A program made the translations under genes and the position numbers. Positions 8,919-16,761 of a DNA stretch of 64,000 nt are shown piece by piece. The stretch is from JAGVSR01 sp963708775 (GTDB lineage: Bacteria > Pseudomonadota > Alphaproteobacteria > Rhizobiales > Hyphomicrobiaceae). Each line of letters starts with the position of its first letter. Position 1 is the first letter of the stretch. The notes under the pieces are model-generated. The model made no database searches and was not told where the DNA came from. It saw only the letters and a program-made list of their open reading frames with translations. The stretch covers positions 434,001 through 498,000 of the forward strand of contig CAVPTI010000002.1 in the NCBI GenBank assembly GCA_963708775.1, read 5' to 3'.

Positions 8919-9443
8919 ATGCGGACTTCGACGACGATCGTCATTGCTGGGTTGTTGATATTGGCGGCGGCGTATTTCGCGGGCGTGTTCGGGCCGGCGG
9001 GGGATCGTCAGGCGGCGGGGACGCCGGAGGCCTGCTATGCGGCAGCCGTCGAGGCGGCGGCGAAGCCCAACCCGACGAATGTTCCGTGCGACTGGAAGGC
9101 CGTCGAGGACGCCAGTCCCGGCGCGGCGTTGAACGGGCGGTATGAGGCGGCAAGTGCGGGCGTCTCTGGGCGTCTCGTCATCATGGAGTTGGCGGATAAG
9201 CCTGCGCGGCTTGCGTTTTCGACAGCGGGCGAGAGCCCACGCTATATCTGTACGGCGGCATTCGAGGCGCAGCGCGAAGCGGATATGCTGGTCGCGCGCG
9301 TGGCAGACGTGCCGGGGTGCGATGTGACGGTGAGGAGCGGGACGACGCCGGGCGTGGTGAGCGTGACGGCGGCGGAACCGTGCAACACGTATTGCAATAT
9401 GCGTGGCAGCTTGTCGGGCGAATTCAGGCTGATGCCGCATTGA
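8919..9443 (+). CDS. Hypothetical membrane-anchored or secreted protein
   Basis: A 174-residue protein of unknown function inserted between trpD and trpC. I use the ATG at 8919, two bases after the trpD stop; a GTG at 8913 overlaps trpD. Residues ~6-23 form one hydrophobic segment (TTIVIAGLLILAAAYFAGVF) that is a signal anchor or uncleaved signal peptide, so the rest is periplasmic. Six cysteines (ACYA, VPCDW, YICTA, PGCDV, PCNTYCN) suggest disulfides. No motif links it to tryptophan synthesis. About 85 bp separate it from trpC. Confidence 0.65.
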   Translation: MRTSTTIVIAGLLILAAAYFAGVFGPAGDRQAAGTPEACYAAAVEAAAKPNPTNVPCDWKAVEDASPGAALNGRYEAASAGVSGRLVIMELADKPARLAFSTAGESPRYICTAAFEAQREADMLVARVADVPGCDVTVRSGTTPGVVSVTAAEPCNTYCNMRGSLSGEFRLMPH

Positions 9444-9527
9444 TGGCTCAAGTTGTAGGCGCGGGACATTGACCCTTCCGGCGCGGGCAGGTAGCAACCG
9501 GGATCGCCTGCCGCTAAGGTCCCTTGC

Positions 9528-10328
9528 ATGTCCGATATTCTGGCAAAGATCACGAGTTACAAGCTCGACGAAGTGGCGGCCGCGAAGGCGAAGCAGCCGC
9601 TGCAGGTGATGGCGGAGTATGCGCGTTCTGCGCCGCCGGTGCGGTCGTTCGTCGGGGCAATCCGGACGGCCCATGCTGAAGGTCGCCCGGCGTTGATCGC
9701 GGAGATCAAGAAGGCGTCGCCGTCCAAGGGGCTCATCCGGGCGGACTTCGATCCGCCGGCGCTGGCGCGAGCTTATGAAAACGGCGGCGCGGCCTGCCTT
9801 TCGATCTTGACCGATGGTCCGTCGTTCCAGGGTGCGCCGGAGTATCTGACGAAAGCGCGCGCGGCGGTGTCGCTGCCGGTGCTGCGCAAGGACTTCATGG
9901 TCGACACCTATCAGGTGGTCGAGGCCCGCGCGTGGGGTGCGGACTGCATCCTCATCATCATGGCGGAAGTGGATGATGCGCTGGCTGCGGATCTTGCGGC
10001 TGCGGCGCGCGACTGGGGCATGGACGCCATCGTCGAGGTGCACGACGATGAGGAACTCGATCGCGCGCTGAAACTGCCCTGCCCGCTCATCGGCATCAAC
10101 AATCGCAACCTGAAGACCTTCGAGACGACACTTGCGACGACAGAGCGGCTCGCGCCGCGCATCCCGAAGGATCGCATCGTCATTGGTGAGAGCGGGATCT
10201 TCACGGCCGCCGATATCGCGCGACTGCAAAAGGTAGGCGTGAGCACGTTCCTCGTCGGGGAGAGCCTGATGCGGCAGGACGATGTGACGGCTGCAACGAA
10301 GGCTCTACTGACAAAGGCCGCGGCATGA
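9528..10328 (+). CDS. trpC: Indole-3-glycerol phosphate synthase
   Basis: Closes the indole ring from carboxyphenylamino-deoxyribulose phosphate, the fourth step of tryptophan synthesis. The 266-residue TIM-barrel protein is monofunctional (no TrpF fusion). It has AEIKKASPSKGLIR with the substrate-binding lysine, LRKDFMVDTYQ with the catalytic lysine, GINNRNLKTFE and VIGESGI. The stop overlaps the start of moaC by four bases (ATGA), indicating translational coupling into the molybdopterin genes. Confidence 0.97.
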   Translation: MSDILAKITSYKLDEVAAAKAKQPLQVMAEYARSAPPVRSFVGAIRTAHAEGRPALIAEIKKASPSKGLIRADFDPPALARAYENGGAACLSILTDGPSFQGAPEYLTKARAAVSLPVLRKDFMVDTYQVVEARAWGADCILIIMAEVDDALAADLAAAARDWGMDAIVEVHDDEELDRALKLPCPLIGINNRNLKTFETTLATTERLAPRIPKDRIVIGESGIFTAADIARLQKVGVSTFLVGESLMRQDDVTAATKALLTKAAA

Positions 10329-10813
10329 GCAAGCTCTCGCATCTCAACGCGCGCGGCGAAGCCCACATGGTGGACGTCTCCGACAAGGAGGTGACCAGCC
10401 GGACGGCTGTGGCGGAAGGGTTCGTGTCGCTGCGTCCCGAAACACTGGCGCTCGTGACCAAGGGCGAGGCGAAAAAGGGCGACGTGCTGGCGACCGCGCG
10501 GATCGCCGGGATCATGGCGGCGAAGAAAACGCACGAACTCATTCCGCTGTGCCACCCGCTCGCCATTACCAAGGTGACCGTGGAGTTCGAGCCGTCGGAT
10601 GAGCCTGCGGGTATTCATGTGACGGGCACCGTGAAAGTTACGGGGCAGACGGGTGTGGAGATGGAGGCATTGACGGCGGTGTCCGTCGCTTGCCTGACGA
10701 TCTACGACATGCTCAAGGCGGCCGATAAAGGCATGACCATCTCCGACATTCGCCTCCTGGAGAAAACAGGCGGGCGCTCGGGAACGTACCGCGCTCCGGC
10801 CGCTAAGGACTGA
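10325..10813 (+). CDS. moaC: Cyclic pyranopterin monophosphate synthase MoaC
   Basis: Works after MoaA in the first step of molybdenum cofactor synthesis, forming cyclic pyranopterin monophosphate from the GTP-derived intermediate. The 162-residue protein has the conserved MVDVSDKEVTSRTAVAEG start, KKTHELIPLCHPL and the C-terminal KAADKGMTISDIRLLEKTGG with the catalytic Lys-Asp region. It overlaps trpC by ATGA and is followed 4 bp later by moeA. A trpC-moaC-moeA order is usual in Hyphomicrobiales. Confidence 0.97.
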   Translation: MSKLSHLNARGEAHMVDVSDKEVTSRTAVAEGFVSLRPETLALVTKGEAKKGDVLATARIAGIMAAKKTHELIPLCHPLAITKVTVEFEPSDEPAGIHVTGTVKVTGQTGVEMEALTAVSVACLTIYDMLKAADKGMTISDIRLLEKTGGRSGTYRAPAAKD

Positions 10814-10817
10814 TCCG

Positions 10818-12024
10818 ATGGCGCTGCTCTCCGTCGACGAGGCGCTGGCTCGCATTCTGGATGGCGCGCAGGCGGCCGGTGTCGAACGTGTGCCGTTGAT
10901 GGCAGCTGCGCATCGCATCCTTGCGGAAGACGCTGCGCGCGACGCTGACGCAGCCGCCTTTCAATGCTTCCGCCATGGACGGTTATGCCGTGCGTGCGGC
11001 CGATGTGACGACGCTGCCGGCAACGCTGACGCTTATTGGCGAAGCACGGGCGGGCGAGGCCTTTTCGGGATCGGTCGGGGCTGGTCAATGCGCTCGGATC
11101 TTTACCGGCGCTCCCGTTCCGGCGGGCGCGGACGCAATCGTTATTCAAGAGAACACGAAGGCGGACGGCAGCAGCGTCACAGTTGTGGAAGGCTCGCCCG
11201 ACCCGGCGCATGTTCGTCCGCGCGGGGGCGACTTCGCGGAGGGGCAGGTTCTGCTTTCGCCTGGGCGTGTGCTTGATGCACGGGCGATCCTGCTCGCGGC
11301 GGCAATGGGACATGGGACGCTCGCTGTCCGGAAAAAACCGATCATCGCAGTTCTGGCGACGGGCGATGAACTCGTGGAGCCTGGGCAGAAGCCGGGGCCC
11401 GATCAGATCGTGTCGTCGAACCCTTATGGTCTGGCGGCGATGATTGCAGCGGCGGGCGGCGAGCCACGTTTGCTCGGCATCGCGCGCGACACGCGCACCG
11501 CTCTGGAGGAGAAAATCGCTTCCGCCGCGGACGCGGATGTTCTGGTGACGACGGGCGGCGCGTCGGTCGGCGATCACGATCTGGTCGGGCCGGTTCTGAA
11601 GTCGCGCGGGATGGCGCTCGACTTCTGGAAGATCGCCATGCGACCGGGCAAGCCGATGCTGTTTGGAAAACTCGGTACGCAGCGGGTTCTCGGGCTGCCG
11701 GGCAATCCGGTTTCAGCGCTGATCTGCGGGCGGGTGTTCCTGATGCCGCTGATCGACAGGCTGCTCGGCCGGGAGACGTCGCCATGGGCTCCCGTGCGCG
11801 CACGTTTGACAGAGCCGCTCGAGAAGAATGGACCACGGCAGCACTACATGCGCGCTGTCACATCGCAGGACGCGAATGGTGTGCTCCTGGTGACGCCGCA
11901 GTCATCGCAGGACAGTTCGTTGATGAGCCCGCTTGCGGCTTCGAATGCCCTGATCGTGCGTACGGTCGATGCACCGGCGCTCACGGCCGGCGACGAGGCC
12001 GACGTGCTGCCGATGGATTTCTGA
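10818..12024 (+). pseudogene. moeA: Molybdopterin molybdenumtransferase MoeA, split by a +1 frameshift
   Basis: MoeA inserts molybdate into adenylylated molybdopterin. The gene reads MALLSVDEALARILDGA to LAEDAAR in the first frame, from the ATG at 10818. It resumes one base later with TQPPFNASAMDGYAVRA, running to the stop at 12024. The shift lies in the GC-repeat stretch at about 10930-10950. Removing one base restores a normal 401-residue protein joining LAEDAAR directly to TLTQPPFNASAMDG. Both halves match the family: GDELVEPG, TTGGASVGDHD, RPGKPMLFG and GLPGNPVSA are intact. The lack of any other damage favours a sequence error over decay. moeA ends 2 bp from the convergent cfa stop. Confidence 0.9.
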
Positions 12025-12026
12025 GT

Positions 12027-13343
12027 TCAGCGGTAAAGATCGGCGCGGGTCGGCGGCAGGGGGGATTTGCCCTTGGCCGATTTGGTGGCGACGGTCTGGA
12101 AGAGACGCAACGTGCCGCGCGAGAACGCGAGTGAGACGCCCGCGAGATAGGCGACCCAGATGCGGTACTTCTCTTCGCCGACGAGCTTGATCGCCTCATC
12201 CTTGTTGGCGGTCAGGCGTTCGCACCAGAGCTTGCAGGTGCGGGCGTAGTGTTCGCGCCAGCCCTCGACATCGTGGACTTCGAAGCCGGCGATCTCCATG
12301 GCGGAGACCGAGTGGCCGATGTCGTCGAGTTCGCCGCCGGGGAAAATGTACTTCGCAATCGCTTTTTTCTCAGGCCGCATGCGTTGCGGGAGCAGTCCCG
12401 CTTTGTGCTTGTGGGCGCGGCGCGAAATGGCGTGATTGAGGAAGACGCCGTTCTCGTTCAGAAGCGAGCGCACCTTGTTCATATAGGCCGGGATGTTCTT
12501 CAGGCCGATGTGCTCGTACATGCCGATGGACGCGATCTTGTCGTAGCGGCCTTCGGCGAGCATGTAGTCCTTGAGTTCGAGCGTCACGAGATGTTCGAGG
12601 CCTAAGCGCTTCACCTTCTCACGGGCGAAGGCGAGTTGCTCCTCCGACAACGTAATGCCATGCGCTTTGACGCCATAATGCTGTGCCGCATGACAGACGA
12701 GGCCGCCCCAGCCGCAGCCGATATCGAGCATCGTGTCGCCGGGCTTCAAGCGAAGCTTGCGGCAGATCATTTCCAGCTTGTCGTGCTGGGCTTGCTCGAC
12801 GCCGTTGTTCCAGTCCGTGTAATAGGCGCAGGAATAGACCATCTCGGGATCGAGGAAGAGTGCGTAGAAGTCGTTCGACAGGTCGTAGTGGAACTGGATG
12901 AAGGCCTTGTTGTCGGCGAGCTTGCGGTGCTTGCCGGTGATCTCACCTTCAAAGCCGCCGACTTCGCGCGGGGCTTCGGTTGGGGCGAAGAGAAACGGCG
13001 AGAGGCCTTTGAGAAGGGCGAGCTTCGGCAGGTTCTTGAATTTGACCCCGCCCTTGGGCTTGACGAATTGCTCACCGAAATCGACGAGCGTGCCGCCGTC
13101 GAAATCGACACGCTTGGCGATATAGAGCTGGATCAGCGTGTCGAGCGAGGGATGGCGCAGCATCGTGGCGATGACGCCGGGATCAGCAATACGAATCTCG
13201 CGACGGCTCGACACGTTCTGTCCGAGCGGGACGCTGGAGCCGTCCCACAGGGTGAGCCATAGATCGAGATCGAGTTTTTCAGACAGAGATGTGGCCAGGC
13301 TCTTGGCCGCCGCCAGCTGCTTTTCACTCTTATCCGCCGCCAT
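12027..13343 (-). CDS. cfa: Cyclopropane-fatty-acyl-phospholipid synthase
   Basis: Adds a methylene group from S-adenosylmethionine across the double bond of unsaturated membrane phospholipid chains, usually in stationary phase or under acid stress. The 438-residue protein has the N-terminal lipid-binding domain. The methyltransferase domain follows with the SAM motif LDIGCGWGGL (around residue 207). FHYDLSNDFY, YSCAYY, QAQHDKL, SIGMYEHIG and the C-terminal EHYARTCKLW region of CFA synthases are all visible. It is convergent with moeA and is transcribed downstream of the fad genes, 58 bp after fadI, so it may share their transcript. Confidence 0.93.
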   Translation of the reverse strand: MAADKSEKQLAAAKSLATSLSEKLDLDLWLTLWDGSSVPLGQNVSSRREIRIADPGVIATMLRHPSLDTLIQLYIAKRVDFDGGTLVDFGEQFVKPKGGVKFKNLPKLALLKGLSPFLFAPTEAPREVGGFEGEITGKHRKLADNKAFIQFHYDLSNDFYALFLDPEMVYSCAYYTDWNNGVEQAQHDKLEMICRKLRLKPGDTMLDIGCGWGGLVCHAAQHYGVKAHGITLSEEQLAFAREKVKRLGLEHLVTLELKDYMLAEGRYDKIASIGMYEHIGLKNIPAYMNKVRSLLNENGVFLNHAISRRAHKHKAGLLPQRMRPEKKAIAKYIFPGGELDDIGHSVSAMEIAGFEVHDVEGWREHYARTCKLWCERLTANKDEAIKLVGEEKYRIWVAYLAGVSLAFSRGTLRLFQTVATKSAKGKSPLPPTRADLYR

Positions 13344-13400
13344 CGAGGGTCCCTGCCTAATTCTTGTCAGGGTGTAGCTGCCAGCGAGGCTACGGAGACG

Positions 13401-14687
13401 TCAAGCGGCTTTCGCGCTTTCCATGATGGCTGCGACGCCCATGCCGCCAGCCGTGCAGACAGAGATAAGGCCGCGTCCGCCGTTCTGGGCAAGAAGTTTG
13501 GCGAGGTTGCCGATGATGCGTGCGCCGGTGGCGGCGAAGGGATGGCCGACGGCGATGGAGGAGCCTTTGACGTTGAGCTTCGCGCGGTCGATCGAGCCGA
13601 GGGGCGCGTTCTTGCCCATGTGCTTGGCGCAGTAGGCTGGATCTTCCCAGGCCTTTAAGGTGCAAAGGACCTGGGCGGCGAAGGCTTCGTGAATTTCGTA
13701 GAAGTCGAAGTCTTGCAGCGTCAGGCCGGCGCGGTCGAGCATCTTTGAGACAGCGATGGTGGGCGCCATCAGCAGGCCGTCGCCGTGGGCGAAGTCGTTG
13801 CCCCAGTGCTGGCCGTAGGTGAGATACGCAGCGATCGGCAGGCCGCGAGCTTTGGCCCAATCTTCGCTGGCGAGAAGAGCTGCAGACGCGCCGTCGGTGA
13901 GCGGGGTGGAGTTGCCGGCGGTGAGCGTGCCTTTGTCGGATTTGTCGAACGCGGTTTTCAACGTGGACAGCTTTTCGAGCGTGATGTCGGGGCGCAGGTT
14001 GTTGTCGCGATAGACGCCAGCGCATGGGACCATCAGATCGTCGAACCAGCCTTGCTCGTAGGCGGCGGCGGCCTTGGTGTGACTTTCGTAGGCGAGCTGA
14101 TCCTGATCGGCGCGGGTGATGCCCCACTCCTGCGCCATCAGTTCGCAATGCTCGCCCATGCCGAGGCCGGTACGCGGCTCTTTCACCGCCGGCGGCTGGG
14201 GCGTGAGTTCGGCGGGCGACAGGCCCTGGAAGACGCGGACCTTGTCCATCAACGTCTTCTTGGTGTTGAGTTCGATCAGGCGCTTGGAGAACTTTTTCGA
14301 AAAGACGATCGGCGCATCGGAGGTGGTGTCGGAGCCGCAGGCGATGCCGCTTTCGATTTCGCCGGTGGCGATTTTCGCCGCAGTGCCCAACGCGGCTTGC
14401 AGGCTCGTCCCGCAGGCTTGTTGTAGCGTGACGCCGGGCGTGGACGGCGCGAGCTTGGTGCCGAGCACGCTTTCACGGGTGAGATTGAAATCACGCGAAT
14501 GCGTGACGACCGCGCCGCCGACGACTTCATCGATGTGTTCGCCTTTGAGTTTGTAGCGATCGACGAGGCCGTTCAGCGCGGCCGTCATCATGTCCTGATT
14601 GGACAGGTCGGCGTAGAGCGAGTTGGAGCGGCAGAAGGGAATGCGCGTCCCGCCGATCACCGCAACCCGCCTCAGTTCTCGCGTCAT
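13401..14687 (-). CDS. fadI: Acetyl-CoA C-acyltransferase (thiolase, FadI type)
   Basis: Cleaves 3-ketoacyl-CoA to acetyl-CoA and a shortened acyl-CoA, the last step of each beta-oxidation cycle. I take the ATG at 14687 because GGAG sits 6 bp upstream; a TTG at 14699 is in frame. The product is 428 residues, with the nucleophile Cys92 in QQACGTSLQAA, the His in VGHPFAATGARI and the second active Cys in SVCTAGGMGVA. The length matches FadI rather than short biosynthetic thiolases. It follows fadJ, as in two-subunit beta-oxidation operons. The exact chain-length preference is not visible. Confidence 0.9.
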   Translation of the reverse strand: MTRELRRVAVIGGTRIPFCRSNSLYADLSNQDMMTAALNGLVDRYKLKGEHIDEVVGGAVVTHSRDFNLTRESVLGTKLAPSTPGVTLQQACGTSLQAALGTAAKIATGEIESGIACGSDTTSDAPIVFSKKFSKRLIELNTKKTLMDKVRVFQGLSPAELTPQPPAVKEPRTGLGMGEHCELMAQEWGITRADQDQLAYESHTKAAAAYEQGWFDDLMVPCAGVYRDNNLRPDITLEKLSTLKTAFDKSDKGTLTAGNSTPLTDGASAALLASEDWAKARGLPIAAYLTYGQHWGNDFAHGDGLLMAPTIAVSKMLDRAGLTLQDFDFYEIHEAFAAQVLCTLKAWEDPAYCAKHMGKNAPLGSIDRAKLNVKGSSIAVGHPFAATGARIIGNLAKLLAQNGGRGLISVCTAGGMGVAAIMESAKAA

Positions 14688-14745
14688 GGAAATCTCCAAG
14701 CTTTATGTCATTGGCCCACACTCGGCAGGCCGGTGTGGGCGCGCG

Positions 14746-16731
14746 TCACGCGGCGACTTTGGCGGTTTTCGCGTCTTCCTGGGATTTGAAGTAGAGCGGG
14801 CCGCCGCGGAAGGGCGCGAAACCGGTGCCGAAGATCATGCCGGCGTCCACGAGATCGGATGAAGCGACAATGCCTTCATCGAGGCTCTTCTGCGCTTCCT
14901 GGATGATCGGATCGACAAGTTCGCGGCCGAGCTTTTCGAGGTCTGCTTTCGACCACTCGTTCTTGCCTTTTTGCGGCTTGCCGTCGACCCACTTGTAGAA
15001 GCCTTCGCCGGTCTTCTTGCCGAGCTTGCCTGCCTTGACGAGGATGTCGAGGCGCGAGCCGCCAGGGTCGTGGCCGAGGATGCGTGCGACGTGGGCGCAG
15101 ATGTCGAGGCCGACGCTGTCGGCGAGTTCGATCGGGCCCATCGGCATGCCGAAGGTGCGGACGGCTTCGTCGATCTTCTCTTTGTCCTCGCCCTTCTCAA
15201 GGCGGGCCATGGCGGCGAACATGTAGGGCGTCAGCACTTTGTTGACGAGGAAGCCCGGCACATCCTTGGTGATGAGCGGGAACTTGCCGATGGCAGTGAC
15301 GAAGGCGGCGCCCTTCTCGACTTCGGAGGTGCGGGTCTGGTCGCCCTGGACGACTTCGACGAGCGGCATCATTGCGACGGGCGAGAAGAAGTGCAGGCCG
15401 ACGAGGCGGGATGGATCCGTCATCGGTTGGGAGATGTCGGCCAGTTTGAGGGACGACGTGTTCGTGGCGAGCACCGCATCAGGCTTCACCTTGGTTTCGA
15501 GATCCGCGAACAGCTTCTGCTTGATGTCGAGCTTTTCGACGATGGCCTCGATGACGACGTCGGCGCGGCCGATGCCTTTGCCTTCAGGGTCGGCGATGAG
15601 ACGGGCCTTTGCGGCGTCCCGCGTGGCTTTGGTCTTGAACTTTTTCGCGATCAGCTTGCCCTGGGCCTTGATGCCCTTTTCAATCTGCTCGGGCGAGATG
15701 TCTTGCAACGTGACTTCCATGCCGGCCGCGACGCAGACGCCAGCGATGTCGGCGCCCATGGTGCCGGCGCCGATGACGTGAACGTGCGTGGGTTTCCACT
15801 TCAGAGACTTCGGGGCCTGAGCTTTGAGAGCTTCGGAAAGCTTGAAGACGCGGCGCAGGCTCTTCGATTGCGGCGACATGAGCATCGGCGCAAAGGCTGC
15901 CGGTTCAGCGCGCTTCATGGCTTCGAGATCGCCGCCGTGTTTTTCGAAGAGGTCGATGAGACGGTAGGGCGCGGGGTAGTGATCCTCACGGGCTTTCTTG
16001 GCGACTTCGCTGCGCATCTTCTTGGCGAGCGCCAAACGGGCTGGCCATTTGCCCAGCGCCGCCTTGGCAAAGCTTGCGGGCTTGGACTTGCGTTTTTGCA
16101 GGACAGCCTTGCGGGCCGCCCAATGGAGGCTGTCGGGGCCGGCGACGAGTTCGTCGATGAGCCCCATGCCCCTGGCGGCGGACGCAGAGAGGAAGGAGCC
16201 AGAAAGCATGATGCTCATGGCAGCCATCGGGCCCGCCTGGCGGATCGAGCGGGCGGTGCCATTGAAGCCGGGAAAGATGCCGAGCTTGACCTCGGGGAAG
16301 CCGATCTTGGTCGATGGATCACGGGTGGCGATGCGGTAGTGGCAGGCGAGGATCAGTTCAAGGCCGCCGCCAACGCAGAAACCGTGGACCGCCGCGACGA
16401 CGGGGATGGGCAGCTTCTCCAGGCGATCGAGCATGGCGTTGACCATGCCGACTTCAGCAATGACTTCCGCCTCGCTTGTGAATTTTTCAAATTCATTGAT
16501 ATCCGCGCCGACGATATAGCCGCGCTGCTTGCCCGAGATGAAGACGAGCCCTTTGATGGTTCCGGCTCGGCCGGCGCGTTCGGCTTCCTCGATGATGGCG
16601 CCCAATTCTTCCAGTGGACGGCGGCCCAGAGCATTTGCGCTGGCGTCTTCGCGGTCGAACGTCGCCCACGCGATACTTTCGCGGTCGACTTCGTAGCGCC
16701 AGTCCTTGAGCGAAGCGGGATCGAGAGCCAT
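14746..16731 (-). CDS. fadJ: Enoyl-CoA hydratase / 3-hydroxyacyl-CoA dehydrogenase (FadJ type)
   Basis: A bifunctional alpha subunit of fatty acid beta-oxidation. The 661-residue protein begins with a crotonase domain (~1-200) containing KGLVFISGKQRGYIVGADINEF, HGFCVGGGLELILACHYR and FPEVKLGIFPGFNGT. An NAD-binding 3-hydroxyacyl-CoA dehydrogenase domain starting VIGAGTMGADIAGVCVAAG follows. NTSSLKLADIS, GLHFFSPVAMMPLVEVV and a C-terminal dehydrogenase repeat are also present. It is shorter than the E. coli FadJ (~714). It lies between fadE and fadI on the same strand with short gaps, forming one operon. Confidence 0.93.
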   Translation of the reverse strand: MALDPASLKDWRYEVDRESIAWATFDREDASANALGRRPLEELGAIIEEAERAGRAGTIKGLVFISGKQRGYIVGADINEFEKFTSEAEVIAEVGMVNAMLDRLEKLPIPVVAAVHGFCVGGGLELILACHYRIATRDPSTKIGFPEVKLGIFPGFNGTARSIRQAGPMAAMSIMLSGSFLSASAARGMGLIDELVAGPDSLHWAARKAVLQKRKSKPASFAKAALGKWPARLALAKKMRSEVAKKAREDHYPAPYRLIDLFEKHGGDLEAMKRAEPAAFAPMLMSPQSKSLRRVFKLSEALKAQAPKSLKWKPTHVHVIGAGTMGADIAGVCVAAGMEVTLQDISPEQIEKGIKAQGKLIAKKFKTKATRDAAKARLIADPEGKGIGRADVVIEAIVEKLDIKQKLFADLETKVKPDAVLATNTSSLKLADISQPMTDPSRLVGLHFFSPVAMMPLVEVVQGDQTRTSEVEKGAAFVTAIGKFPLITKDVPGFLVNKVLTPYMFAAMARLEKGEDKEKIDEAVRTFGMPMGPIELADSVGLDICAHVARILGHDPGGSRLDILVKAGKLGKKTGEGFYKWVDGKPQKGKNEWSKADLEKLGRELVDPIIQEAQKSLDEGIVASSDLVDAGMIFGTGFAPFRGGPLYFKSQEDAKTAKVAA

Positions 16732-16761
16732 AGGGCGAGCCTTCTCAGTGAACGTCGGTGG

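Noticed and set aside
8751..10229. 492-codon open frame opposite trpD/trpC
   Set aside because: Extremely Arg/His-rich antisense frame crossing three genes.
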